The notes: generated by a model not told the origin, from the letters alone. DNA of 64,000 nt from an uncultured Candidatus Hydrogenedens sp. (GCA_902609885.1 CACLTT010000003.1:72809-136808), one strand, 5' to 3'; positions 31,211 through 40,000 are shown, numbered from the stretch's first letter. Numbers and translations are program-made.

Positions 31211-31257
31211 ATATATATTGTAACGGAATTGTTGAGAATTGACTTTTAAGGATCTTT

Positions 31258-32784
31258 TTGGTTTGCTTTGTTACTATGAAACCAACCGTTTATTTAGTTG
31301 GTGCTGGACCAGGAGATCCAGGACTTATAACTGTTAAAGCAAAAAAATTAATAAAAACTGCTGATGTAATAGTTTATGACTATTTATCAAACCCTATATT
31401 TATAAACGAATGCGAACAAACCTGTAAATTAATAAACGCTGGAAAAAGGCTTGGTTTTAAAGCCATGACACAAGCTCAGATAAATAATAAGCTTGTTTCA
31501 TTAGCTAAATCTGGATTTAAAATAATTGTTAGACTAAAAGGTGGTGATCCTTTACTTTTTGGAAGAGGAGGAGAAGAAGCAGAGTATTTAAAGAAAAATA
31601 AAATTAAATTCGAAATAGTACCCGGTGTAACATCTGCAATCGCTGTCCCTGCATATGCAGGAATTCCTATAACTCACAGAGATAATACAAGTTCGTTAAG
31701 TATCGTAACAGGTCATGAAGATCCTTATAAAAATGAATCTTCAATAGATTGGTTTTCGTTATCTAAATCTAAATCGATAATTTTTTTAATGGGTACTAAG
31801 AATCTTAGAAAAAATATAAACAAACTTATCTTTAACGGCATGAGCATAAAAACTCCAATAGCAGCAATACAATGGGGAACATATTATAAACAGAAAACAG
31901 TTTTGGGGAACTTAAAAAATATATCTTCCAAAATTAAAGAGAATAATATTAAATCACCATCGATCATTGTAATAGGAGATGTTTGTAAATATCGAAAAAA
32001 TTTAATTTGGTTCGAAAAAAAACCACTTTTTGGAAAAAAAATCGTTGTTACCAGGGCTAGAAAAAATTCGAGTACATTAGTTGAAAAAATTTATGAAAAT
32101 GGTGGCGAAGCAGTTGAGATTCCAACTATTGATATTAAAACAATAAAAAATAAAAAAAATGATAATATATTAGAAAAAAGTGACCAATTTGATTGGCTGG
32201 TTTTCACTAGCGTAAATGGGGTAGAAGAATTCTTTAAACAATATTTAGAATTAAAAAAAGATTTAAGATATTTGGGAAATGCATCTATAGCAGCAATAGG
32301 TAGTGAAACAGCAAGAAGTATTGTAAGGAAAGGTCTTAAAGTTGATCTTATCCCAAAAAAATTTGTAGCGGAGTCCTTAATCCAAGAATTCAAAAAAAGA
32401 AAAATTAAGAATAAAAAAATTTTAATTCCAAGAGCAAGTAATGCTAGAAAGATTTTAATCGAGGGTTTAAGTAAATTAAACAATGATGTTAAGGAACTAT
32501 GTATATATAAGTCTGTATTACCTAGTAAAAAAATACAAAATCAAATAAAAGAAAAGATTATAGGTAATGATGTATTTGGGGTAACTTTCACTAGTTCCTC
32601 AACTGTTGAAAATTTTTTTAAATTCCTAAATCCAAAAGAAGTTAAAAAAGAAAAAAATATTAAGTATTTTTGTATTGGACCAATTACCGCTAAAACCCTT
32701 CAAACATATGGAATAAAGCCTTTTAAAATTGCATCAAAGTTCACAATAGATAATTTAGTGGATGAATTAATTAAAACAAGATGA
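31258..32784 (+). CDS. Fused uroporphyrinogen-III C-methyltransferase / uroporphyrinogen-III synthase
   Basis: A 508-aa CobA-HemD fusion. Residues about 7-245 are the SUMT methyltransferase (YLVGAGPGDPGLITVKA, RLKGGDPLLFGRGGEEAEYL, VPGVTSAIAVPAYAGIPITHR), which makes precorrin-2. Residues about 255-505 are HemD (KKIVVTRARKNSSTLVEKI and VFTSVNGVEEFF), which closes the tetrapyrrole ring for heme, siroheme and cobamides. The TTG start at 31258 has AAGGA five bases upstream; the ATG at 31276 (MKPTVYL) aligns better with homologues but lacks a site. It is coupled to rsmE by an ATGA overlap. hemC is not adjacent. Confidence 0.92.
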   Translation: MVCFVTMKPTVYLVGAGPGDPGLITVKAKKLIKTADVIVYDYLSNPIFINECEQTCKLINAGKRLGFKAMTQAQINNKLVSLAKSGFKIIVRLKGGDPLLFGRGGEEAEYLKKNKIKFEIVPGVTSAIAVPAYAGIPITHRDNTSSLSIVTGHEDPYKNESSIDWFSLSKSKSIIFLMGTKNLRKNINKLIFNGMSIKTPIAAIQWGTYYKQKTVLGNLKNISSKIKENNIKSPSIIVIGDVCKYRKNLIWFEKKPLFGKKIVVTRARKNSSTLVEKIYENGGEAVEIPTIDIKTIKNKKNDNILEKSDQFDWLVFTSVNGVEEFFKQYLELKKDLRYLGNASIAAIGSETARSIVRKGLKVDLIPKKFVAESLIQEFKKRKIKNKKILIPRASNARKILIEGLSKLNNDVKELCIYKSVLPSKKIQNQIKEKIIGNDVFGVTFTSSSTVENFFKFLNPKEVKKEKNIKYFCIGPITAKTLQTYGIKPFKIASKFTIDNLVDELIKTR

Positions 32785-33485
32785 GAAGATTTTATTATCC
32801 ATATCGAATTGAAGTTGACACAAAAATAAAAATTGAAAAAGAATTATATAATCATATTGTAAATGTAGTAAAAATTAAAAAAGATGAAAATTTTATTATT
32901 TTTAATTCTGAATCAGGAAATTTCTTTTGCGTATTAAAAAATATTGAGAATAAATTCGGTGAGTTAGAAGTTTTATATAAAATCCCGGAAAAAGAAAAAA
33001 ATAATTTTAAAATTTCTGTTTACCAATGTATTCCGAAAGGAAATATATTAGATGAAATAATTGAAAGAAATGTCGAGCTTGGTGTGACAGCATTTACTCC
33101 CATAATATCTGAAAGAACTATAAAAAGAACTAAGGAACTAAAAAGAAGATGGCTAGAAATTATAAAACATTCTACTGAACAATGCGGTAGGACTGATTTG
33201 ATGAAAGTTAATATGCCAATAATGTTTAACAAAATTTTTAATAATCATTTTCAGGGGAAAAAATTAATATGTTATGAGAATTCTGAAAATATTATAAATA
33301 TTGAGAATCTTAAGGGATTTAATGATTTTCATATTATTCTTGGCCCTGAGGGTGGATTCACTATAAATGAGATAGAGAAAGCAAAAGAAAATGGATTTGA
33401 ATCTATTTCCTTGGGAAAGAATATATTGAAATGTTTAACTGCAAATATTTTAGCAATTGGATTCATTTCATTGTTTAAATCTTAA
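32781..33485 (+). CDS. rsmE: 16S rRNA (uracil(1498)-N3)-methyltransferase
   Basis: SPOUT-class methyltransferase for U1498 of 16S rRNA, 234 aa. The N-terminal PUA-like domain begins MRRFYYPYRI, and the trefoil-knot domain has ERNVELGVTAFTPIISERT, HSTEQCGRTDLMKV and ILGPEGGFTINEIEKAKENGF. At the final knot loop the common ILRxETA reads ILKCLTAN, so the usual Glu is replaced. The start overlaps cobA-hemD by four bases and the end overlaps the convergent cytochrome gene by 11 bases. Confidence 0.9.
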   Translation: MRRFYYPYRIEVDTKIKIEKELYNHIVNVVKIKKDENFIIFNSESGNFFCVLKNIENKFGELEVLYKIPEKEKNNFKISVYQCIPKGNILDEIIERNVELGVTAFTPIISERTIKRTKELKRRWLEIIKHSTEQCGRTDLMKVNMPIMFNKIFNNHFQGKKLICYENSENIINIENLKGFNDFHIILGPEGGFTINEIEKAKENGFESISLGKNILKCLTANILAIGFISLFKS

Positions 33486-34743
33486 AAATATTTTTTTTGT
33501 ATAAATATAAAAATACTATAAAAGAAAATATTAAAAAAATAATAAGAATAATTATTCTTGTAGATATATAATTATCAAAAGGTTTGGAAAAAGTTAGTTC
33601 TAAATTGTCATTCTTAAATATATTATTAAATGAATAAGTGACATATGATTCATCTTTAAGTTCTTTTATATCTGATTTAGATTTTGTAAAATTTAAACCC
33701 TTAACTTTCATATTAATTTTATCTTCAGGGATAATAATTGTTAATGATTGAATAGTATTAAAAAAATTTTTAACAAGTTTTGTATTAAAAAAATCTAACT
33801 GTTTAGTATAAGTAAATACAATTCTTCTTTGCCCAGGTGGCATTGGTATAGTTTCAACTATTGAATCATCGTTAATTATAAATGTTTCACTACTTCTATG
33901 TGGAAATGATAAGTTCTCAATATTTGAAAACTTTGAAAATTTAATAATATTTCTTTTTTGCTCAATAAGACTATTTAAGCCCACATAGATATATTTACTA
34001 TTATTATTAACATTTTGAATCTCAGCAAATAATAGGCTATTGCTCTCTTCATCATAGCTTATAACTATATGAGATGACTTGATTTCAATAGAATCAGGAT
34101 TCTGTGATGAATCATATATTGTTAAATCAATATCTTTAAAATTTTCTTCTGGCATATAATAAAATTTGTCGGTTGAATATTCTATTCCATCATGAATAAT
34201 TTTCACCCTATATGCAATATTGCCTTTTAGGTTATTAACTTCAAATAAACCATTTTTTGTTAGAATTTTTTTTTGATTTAATACTTTTTCCGCCATTACA
34301 GATTCCAATGATACTTCATAATCCTGAACATTTTCATTTGAAAAATTTTTTACTTCGCCTTTCAATTTAACACTCGTACCAGGATTAATTGAGGAATCTA
34401 AACTTTTTAAATAATTAATGATTTTTAAAGACTCAGAAGTAGAGATTTCCATATTAGGCATCGGGGGATATCCAGAATTAATAGGTTTTTTATTATATTT
34501 TTCATAAATAGCATCTGTATTAGATATCCAACTGATCATATCGGTTTTTGAATATTTATTATTAACTTTCCATAAATCCGGACCCACAAATACCCCGCGG
34601 CCAACAACATGACAAGTTACACATCGCTTTTCAACAAAAAGACTCCTACCCTCATCTGTCATGGAATATGAAAAATAACTTATAAAGAAAAAAAATAAAA
34701 ATAAGATTATTAACGAACTATTTTTCATCAGATTCCCAATCAT
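33475..34743 (-). CDS. Membrane-anchored cytochrome c with a large extracytoplasmic beta-type domain
   Basis: Last gene of the ccm operon, 422 aa. A hydrophobic signal or anchor (about 9-27) is followed by a class I cytochrome c domain with heme motif C41-V-T-C44-H45 and a likely axial Met in PPMPNMEIS (95-98). Residues about 105-385 look like beta-sandwich modules (LKGEVKNFSNENVQDYEVSLE onwards), and one helix near 392-412 anchors the C-terminus with a Lys-rich cytoplasmic tail. I do not recognise a named family. An internal ATG at 34728 (MKNSSLIILF) is a plausible start. The position suggests a role in cytochrome maturation or in delivering electrons. Confidence 0.75.
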   Translation of the reverse strand: MIGNLMKNSSLIILFLFFFFISYFSYSMTDEGRSLFVEKRCVTCHVVGRGVFVGPDLWKVNNKYSKTDMISWISNTDAIYEKYNKKPINSGYPPMPNMEISTSESLKIINYLKSLDSSINPGTSVKLKGEVKNFSNENVQDYEVSLESVMAEKVLNQKKILTKNGLFEVNNLKGNIAYRVKIIHDGIEYSTDKFYYMPEENFKDIDLTIYDSSQNPDSIEIKSSHIVISYDEESNSLLFAEIQNVNNNSKYIYVGLNSLIEQKRNIIKFSKFSNIENLSFPHRSSETFIINDDSIVETIPMPPGQRRIVFTYTKQLDFFNTKLVKNFFNTIQSLTIIIPEDKINMKVKGLNFTKSKSDIKELKDESYVTYSFNNIFKNDNLELTFSKPFDNYISTRIIILIIFLIFSFIVFLYLYKKNIFKI

Positions 34744-34837
34744 ATTTTTTAAATTTATTTTTTTGAATAACCAAGGGCTTCAGAATATACATAAATGATA
34801 AAATTAATATTAAGACTGGTATAACTGAATCAATCAT
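34718..34837 (-). CDS. 39-residue single-helix membrane protein in the ccm operon
   Basis: A short frame between ccmF and the membrane cytochrome gene encodes a 39-residue peptide opening MIDSVIPVLILILSFMYIL and ending in a charged KKYDWESDEK tail. It overlaps the ccmF stop by eight bases and the cytochrome gene start on the other side, as expected for a translated operon gene. One transmembrane helix with a charged cytoplasmic tail recalls CcmD- or CcoQ-like small subunits, but no family is recognised. Confidence 0.55.
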   Translation of the reverse strand: MIDSVIPVLILILSFMYILKPLVIQKNKFKKYDWESDEK

Positions 34838-36734
34838 TTAATTTTCTCCTAAAAAATAGCATGAATCCACCAATAATGGATATTAAACTTCCCAGCCATA
34901 AAAAAGATACTAGTGGATTAATATAAAGTTTAAGGTTTAATTCACCCTCCAAATTCTTATCAACAAGAATTAAATAGTAGTCTCTTAAAAAGGTTGAATG
35001 GATTGCGACTTCAGTTTCTTTATTGATTTCTCTGTTACCTTCATACTTATAAAAATTTTGCTCTGGAGTTAAATTATATAAATTATTATTTTTTCTGAGA
35101 ACAATATTTGCACCAATTATATTTTTTGCTGGAGTTTCTTTTTCATATATATCATCAAGTCGTAATTTAAGATTTCCAAATAAAACTTCTTCACCTTCAC
35201 TCATTGTTATATCATATTTTTTTTCAAAGTTAGAGGAAAAAGAGACTCCCATTATCATGATAATTACTCCAAAATGAACAATAAATGAGCAGTACCTTCG
35301 AAATTTGTTATTAATAGAATTTTTGTTTATTCTTAAATCAATAATAAATTCTTTACAGACAGAAAAAAGTGTAGTTAATGATAATAAAAAAACTATAAAA
35401 ATATTTAAAGATTCAAACTTAAGAAATGCAATAAAAGAAAATGCTAAAGAAACTAAAAAAGGAATTTTTAAATATCTTAATATAGGTCTTATGTTGCCTT
35501 TCTCCCATGGTAAAAATGGTGCAAAAGTCATTAATAAAATTAGCATAAGCACATTTGGAAAATTAACTAAATCATAAAAAGAAGGACCAACCAAAATCCT
35601 TTTCCCAGTAAAAAATTCAGATATTATAGGGAAAATGGTACCCACAAGAACTGTAAAGGTAATAACTAAAAATAAAATATTATTAAATACAAAAAAATTC
35701 TCTTTTGAATACAGTGACTTTATTTCTTTTTCAGATTCAATATAAATTTTATTTTTATAATATAAAAAAGCTGAGGATATAAGAATTAAAATAATAAATA
35801 CTATAAAGTAATTCCCTATGCTCGATTGAGCGAAAGAATGTACAGAGGATATTAATCCACTTCGTGTGATAAAAGTCCCAAAGATTGACAAAAAGAAGGC
35901 TAAAAATATAAGTAACAAATTCCACCTTCTTAGTACTTTTTTCTGTTCCTGTGCATATGATGAATGAATAAAAGCAGTTAATAGCAGCCACGGCATCAAA
36001 GCAACATTTTCAACAGGGTCCCAAGCCCAATAACCACCCCAACCTAATTCTAAATAAGCCCATCTTGAACCTAATAAAAGACCAATAGATAAAAAAGTCC
36101 ATGAAAAATATGTCCATTTTTTTGATTCGTTTATCCAATCATTTGATTTATCCTTTGAAATTATAGAAGCAATACCAAAACAAAATGGAATTGTTATGCC
36201 TATATACCCTAGATATAAAGACAATGGATGAATCGACATATAAATATTTTGAAGAATAGGATTCAAACCTCTGCCATTATCATAAATTTTGTCTGCTGAT
36301 TCAAAAGGATTTTCTACAAAGCAGATTAAGTATATGAAAAAACCAAGTGTAAAGGTCCCAATTATTCTTGATGCAGGAATCAACTTACTTAAACTTTTTT
36401 TATTTTCAATAAATAAGTAAATTGCTAAGATCCATGTCCACAACAGCAAGGAACCAGCTTGGCCAGCCCATAAAGATGTAATTGAAAAAATAGTATTTAA
36501 GTCATTACTGACATTTTTAGCAACATATAAATTAGTATAATCTTTTGTTATCAATTGGAATTCTAATAAAAAAATAGTAATTGTAAGAATTGTCAAGACA
36601 ATGGCTAATGAACGCCTTCCCAGTTCTGAAGACAAACTGTTTTTTTTATAAAATGAGAAACCGTATGATAAAAAAGATAATAAAACAAAAAGAAAACTTA
36701 TAAAAATAAGATTATCTCCAATTATGTTAATCAA
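34830..36734 (-). CDS. ccmF: Cytochrome c heme lyase subunit CcmF
   Basis: Large polytopic inner-membrane protein (634 aa) of system I cytochrome c maturation, which transfers heme from holo-CcmE to apocytochrome. The tryptophan-rich heme-handling motif is ELGWGGYWAWDPVENVALMPW at about 230-250, and more than ten hydrophobic helices are visible with a soluble loop near the C-terminus (MSEGEEVLFGNLKLRLDDIYEKE). Its start overlaps ccmE by four bases. No ccmG or ccmH follows it. Confidence 0.96.
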   Translation of the reverse strand: MINIIGDNLIFISFLFVLLSFLSYGFSFYKKNSLSSELGRRSLAIVLTILTITIFLLEFQLITKDYTNLYVAKNVSNDLNTIFSITSLWAGQAGSLLLWTWILAIYLFIENKKSLSKLIPASRIIGTFTLGFFIYLICFVENPFESADKIYDNGRGLNPILQNIYMSIHPLSLYLGYIGITIPFCFGIASIISKDKSNDWINESKKWTYFSWTFLSIGLLLGSRWAYLELGWGGYWAWDPVENVALMPWLLLTAFIHSSYAQEQKKVLRRWNLLLIFLAFFLSIFGTFITRSGLISSVHSFAQSSIGNYFIVFIILILISSAFLYYKNKIYIESEKEIKSLYSKENFFVFNNILFLVITFTVLVGTIFPIISEFFTGKRILVGPSFYDLVNFPNVLMLILLMTFAPFLPWEKGNIRPILRYLKIPFLVSLAFSFIAFLKFESLNIFIVFLLSLTTLFSVCKEFIIDLRINKNSINNKFRRYCSFIVHFGVIIMIMGVSFSSNFEKKYDITMSEGEEVLFGNLKLRLDDIYEKETPAKNIIGANIVLRKNNNLYNLTPEQNFYKYEGNREINKETEVAIHSTFLRDYYLILVDKNLEGELNLKLYINPLVSFLWLGSLISIIGGFMLFFRRKLND

Positions 36735-37135
36735 CTTTGCTCCTTTCTATATTCCTCGTCTTCATATTTAGTAGGACATTTTGCAAATAATTTATCCGCC
36801 CTAAATATAGAGTCTTGAAAGTCTCCTTCAACTACCGCTTCGACTCCATCAGCAAATATATCGGGGATTATTCCTTTGTATTTAACCTTAATTGTTTTTC
36901 CTAATTCTTCTATCTCAAAAACAATAGAACCATCCAGATTATTTTTTATTGAACCCTCTTTCACAATTCCCAATATTCTTAATTGCTTATATCTTGGGAA
37001 ATCTCTATTTCTCTCTAAAGCCTCATTAACAGTTAAATAATAAACTAATGATGAATCAACAGCCTTAAAAATCAAAAAAGAAAAAAAAGCTATAATGACA
37101 AAAGTCAATATTCTAAGCTTAATTTTTGGTCTCAT
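36731..37135 (-). CDS. ccmE: Cytochrome c maturation heme chaperone CcmE, cysteine (CxxxY) variant
   Basis: Periplasmic heme chaperone on an N-terminal membrane anchor (about 9-28), 134 aa. The OB-fold core is recognisable in LRILGIVKEGSI and VKYKGIIPDIFADGVEAVVEG. The histidine that binds heme covalently in ordinary CcmE (within HxxxY) is replaced: the sequence reads AKC120-PTK-Y124. This Cys form is known from sulfate reducers and archaea with Ccm systems that lack CcmG and CcmH, exactly as in this operon. The gene lies between ccmD and ccmF. Confidence 0.93.
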   Translation of the reverse strand: MRPKIKLRILTFVIIAFFSFLIFKAVDSSLVYYLTVNEALERNRDFPRYKQLRILGIVKEGSIKNNLDGSIVFEIEELGKTIKVKYKGIIPDIFADGVEAVVEGDFQDSIFRADKLFAKCPTKYEDEEYRKEQS

Positions 37136-37137
37136 TA

Positions 37138-37257
37138 TTATTTATTCCTTGATTTATTAATCTTACTATTTAGATAAAAAATATAAGCAAACAATATAAT
37201 CCAACATGCAATTTGCGAATAAAAGAGATATTTTAAAGAATCAATAACAATAATCAT
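37138..37257 (-). CDS. ccmD: CcmD-like small heme exporter subunit
   Basis: A 39-residue peptide (MIIVIDSLKYLFYSQIACW at its start) encoded between ccmC and ccmE, the place of ccmD. It has one transmembrane helix and a basic C-terminal tail (NSKINKSRNK), the only features conserved in CcmD, which links the CcmAB ATPase and CcmC to CcmE release. The stop is two bases before the ccmE ATG. Too short for confident homology; the call rests on position, topology and size. Confidence 0.68.
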   Translation of the reverse strand: MIIVIDSLKYLFYSQIACWIILFAYIFYLNSKINKSRNK

Positions 37258-37277
37258 GAATATATTCTAACAATCAT

Positions 37278-37901
37278 TCAAGTTTTATCTAGTTTTAATC
37301 TCATATCAGCTAATACAATATAAAGACTGAAAAAAGCTAATAAAGTTATTAAGAGTGTTTCCATCATTTTATCTGATATTCCTCCCCCATCACCTCCAAA
37401 AACAACTGGTGAAATACCCCTCATAACTCTCACAGAAATATATACTATTGGTAAGTCAATAAAGCTAATAATAGCAAATATTGATGCGTATTTTGGCATA
37501 TTTGATCTAAGTGCAAATTTATAAAAAATAAGATAACTACCATACAAGACCAATAATATAAATGTAGTAGTTAATTGAGGATCCCAAGTCCACCAGGTAC
37601 CCCAAACTGGCTTTGCCCAAAACATTCCTGAGACAATTGTTAAAAAAGTAAATAATACACCAATTTCAGCATGACAATATGCTTTAAACGAAAAAGCTTT
37701 GTCAGAATTTATCAAAAAACTTATTGAATATAATAAATTCATGAAAAAAGCTATAGTAAAAACAAGTACATAGCCCATATGGAAATAAAAAATTCTTTGG
37801 ACATCACCCATAATTTTTTCAGTTGGTGCATAAAGATAATTCAAATAAATTGCAAGAGGCATTGATAAAAATAAAACTAGATAAGCTATTCGGACAAACA
37901 T
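37278..37901 (-). CDS. ccmC: Heme exporter/handling protein CcmC
   Basis: Polytopic inner-membrane protein (207 aa, six helices) that loads heme onto CcmE. The tryptophan-rich motif is visible in WGTWWTWDPQLTTTF, flanked by histidines in FYFHMGYVLV and YCHAEIGVLF that are likely axial heme ligands. It follows ccmB by six bases and precedes ccmD. Confidence 0.95.
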   Translation of the reverse strand: MFVRIAYLVLFLSMPLAIYLNYLYAPTEKIMGDVQRIFYFHMGYVLVFTIAFFMNLLYSISFLINSDKAFSFKAYCHAEIGVLFTFLTIVSGMFWAKPVWGTWWTWDPQLTTTFILLVLYGSYLIFYKFALRSNMPKYASIFAIISFIDLPIVYISVRVMRGISPVVFGGDGGGISDKMMETLLITLLAFFSLYIVLADMRLKLDKT

Positions 37902-37907
37902 TATATA

Positions 37908-38567
37908 TTACCTTCTCAAAGCATAACTGAATAAAATTGGGCATACAGCAAATAAAAGTATGTCGAAAGCTATTAAAAGTTGTAAATTAAACAATTTAAT
38001 AAATTCGCTGAATTCATAATAATATAATTGGTTTAGTGTATTAAAAGAAAGAAATAAAAAAGGAACAACTAGAGGTAAAATAGTTATGAACATAAACTGT
38101 CCTTCGCCTTTTATTCTTTCAAGCATTAAGGAGAAACAGGTAAAAAAAATTGATAGACCTAGAATATATATAATAGTAAATAAAATAAAATTATAATTAA
38201 ACTCAATATAATAAGAATTTGAAAATAAATTATACAAAAAAAACAGTAATAATGCTTGGAAAATAAAAATAACAAAATTAAATATTATTTTAGCAATGCA
38301 AAAGACTGATAAATCAAATGGTAGACTAAAAACAATTAGTTCATCATTCTTTCCTAATTCTTGTCTCGATATTCTTTGATTAACCAGCATACTTGTAATC
38401 AATAAAGTTATATAAAAAGAAAATAAAATATATTTGTAATCTAAGTATGTAGTAAAAACCAAACTAAATACCGCACTCAAAATAAGTATGTAATAAAAAT
38501 TACCTTTCTCTCTTATCTCAATTAAAACATCCTTAAAAAAAATAATTTTTAATATTTTAAACATCAT
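37908..38567 (-). CDS. ccmB: Heme exporter permease CcmB
   Basis: Membrane subunit (219 aa, about six hydrophobic helices) of the CcmAB transporter that releases holo-CcmE from CcmC. The N-terminal stretch FFKDVLIEIREKGNFYY resembles the RD(L)xxxxR opening of CcmB, and the helix pattern fits the family. The start overlaps ccmA by 11 bases. The sequence is divergent, as usual for CcmB; position between ccmA and ccmC makes the call firm. Confidence 0.88.
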   Translation of the reverse strand: MMFKILKIIFFKDVLIEIREKGNFYYILILSAVFSLVFTTYLDYKYILFSFYITLLITSMLVNQRISRQELGKNDELIVFSLPFDLSVFCIAKIIFNFVIFIFQALLLFFLYNLFSNSYYIEFNYNFILFTIIYILGLSIFFTCFSLMLERIKGEGQFMFITILPLVVPFLFLSFNTLNQLYYYEFSEFIKLFNLQLLIAFDILLFAVCPILFSYALRR

Positions 38568-39174
38568 CTAGGTTAACCATATCTGATATTATAAACTGAT
38601 ATGAAACTTTTGAATTATCAGAAAAAAGTATTGTTTTATTATTACTTTTTAAATTTGTGAAATAATCTGAAAGTTCATTTTGACTTTCAGTATCAAGAAA
38701 ATTAAAAGGTTCATCGAAAATGAATACATTATGATCCAATGTAATGGCAAATAATAATTGAATCTTTTTTCTTTGGCCATCTGATAAATTTTTAATTCTT
38801 TTATCCTTGATTAATTCATATTTAAACAAATTATTTTTAATTTTATTCATATTAAAATTATAAAAATTGTTTAAGAAATTAAAATTCTCTTCAACAGTGA
38901 GATCCTCATAAAAAGAAGGAGTAGCAGGTAGAAATAATACTTCTTTCAAATATCTAGTTTTATCATTAAATAACTTTGAATTTTTATAAAGTATATCTCC
39001 TTCGAAATCAGTATCCAGACCTGCAATAATTTTAAGGAGCGTTGTCTTCCCAGTTCCATTTTGTCCTTTTATTTGAAAAATAGAATTTTCCTCTATGTCA
39101 AAAGATATATTTTCAAAAAGTTTTGTTTCATAAAAATATTTACTAAGATTTTTACAACTAAACAATAAGCTCAT
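38557..39174 (-). CDS. ccmA: Heme exporter ATPase CcmA
   Basis: ABC ATPase (205 aa) partnering CcmB. Motifs are Walker A IKGQNGTGKTTLLKI near residue 34, the signature NLSDGQRKKIQL, and Walker B NVFIFDEPFNFLD. First gene of the operon ccmABCDEF, divergent from the glyoxalase gene with a 44-base gap that must hold both promoters. No clear consensus promoter is visible there. Confidence 0.9.
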   Translation of the reverse strand: MSLLFSCKNLSKYFYETKLFENISFDIEENSIFQIKGQNGTGKTTLLKIIAGLDTDFEGDILYKNSKLFNDKTRYLKEVLFLPATPSFYEDLTVEENFNFLNNFYNFNMNKIKNNLFKYELIKDKRIKNLSDGQRKKIQLLFAITLDHNVFIFDEPFNFLDTESQNELSDYFTNLKSNNKTILFSDNSKVSYQFIISDMVNLDDV

Positions 39175-39218
39175 ATTTATAACTTTACTTCATTCATTTG
39201 ATAAATTAAAATTTTGAT

Positions 39219-39599
39219 GTGAACTACTTACATACAATGATCAGAGTTGGAGATTTAGATAGATCTATTAAATTTTATACAGATATTATTGGGCTAAAAT
39301 TAGTGAGAAGATCAGAATATCCACATGGTAAATTTACTTTGGCTTTCCTTTCTATCAATGAAGATGATGAAGAGCCATTTTTAGAATTAACTTATAACTG
39401 GGATGTGGATTCATATAATATTGGAACAGCATTTGGTCATATTGCAATTGGAGTGGATGATATATATAAAATTTGCGATGAAATAAAATCAAAGGGTGGT
39501 ATCATAAGTAGAGAACCTGGTCCAATGAAAGGAAGCAATTCAATTTTAGCTTTTGTTCAAGATCCAGATGGATACAAAATAGAATTATTACAAAGATGA
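39219..39599 (+). CDS. gloA: Lactoylglutathione lyase (glyoxalase I)
   Basis: Metal enzyme (126 aa) isomerising the hemithioacetal of methylglyoxal and glutathione. The four metal ligands fall at H5 (LHTMIRV), E56 (PFLELTYNW), H74 (FGHIAIGVDD) and E122 (PDGYKIELLQ), the same positions as in E. coli GloA, and the short form fits the Ni/Co-activated class. It overlaps the next gene by four bases. Confidence 0.94.
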   Translation: MNYLHTMIRVGDLDRSIKFYTDIIGLKLVRRSEYPHGKFTLAFLSINEDDEEPFLELTYNWDVDSYNIGTAFGHIAIGVDDIYKICDEIKSKGGIISREPGPMKGSNSILAFVQDPDGYKIELLQR

Positions 39600-40000
39600 T
39601 ATCTGTAACTAGAAAATCACATTTCAATGCTGCTCATAGACTTCATAATACTGAATGGAGTGATGAGAAAAATGATAAATTTTATGGATTATGTAATAAT
39701 AAAAATTATCACGGACATAATTATGATCTTGAAGTTACAGTTAAAGGAGACATTGATCCAGAGTCAGGATATTTAGTCGACATGAAAGTTTTGAGCAACA
39801 TAATTGAAGAAAATATTTGTAGTAGATTTGATCATAAAAATTTAAACCTTGATACTTCAGAATTCAAGAATTTGATACCTACCGCCGAGAACATTGCTGT
39901 TGTTATATGGAGCATCTTAAGAGAAAAAATTGATAAAAAATTGGAACTAAGTATTAGACTTTTTGAAACACCTAGAAATTTTGTAGAATATTCTGGCTAA
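39596..40000 (+). CDS. 6-pyruvoyl-tetrahydropterin synthase-like enzyme (PTPS-II type)
   Basis: T-fold enzyme, 134 aa. Zinc ligands are H14 (NAAHRLH), H39 and H41 (YHGHNY); the catalytic Cys is C33 in GLCNNKNYHGH and the pterin-anchoring Glu is in FETPRNFVEY. Spacing C-x5-HGH matches animal-type PTPS (biopterin route), not QueD, which has C-x3-HGH. It would turn dihydroneopterin triphosphate into 6-pyruvoyl-tetrahydropterin, though many bacterial members act in queuosine synthesis. It overlaps gloA by four bases and lies 43 bases before a photolyase gene. Confidence 0.85.
   Translation: MISVTRKSHFNAAHRLHNTEWSDEKNDKFYGLCNNKNYHGHNYDLEVTVKGDIDPESGYLVDMKVLSNIIEENICSRFDHKNLNLDTSEFKNLIPTAENIAVVIWSILREKIDKKLELSIRLFETPRNFVEYSG

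Noticed and set aside
31211-31257. Divergent promoters between uvrB and cobA-hemD
   Set aside because: TACAAT and TTGAC-like words occur but at spacings that do not make a convincing promoter on either strand.
32091-32483. Minus-strand frame of 130 codons inside the cobA-hemD gene
   Set aside because: Antisense shadow of conserved HemD coding sequence; its hydrophobic composition mirrors the Lys/Asn-rich sense strand.
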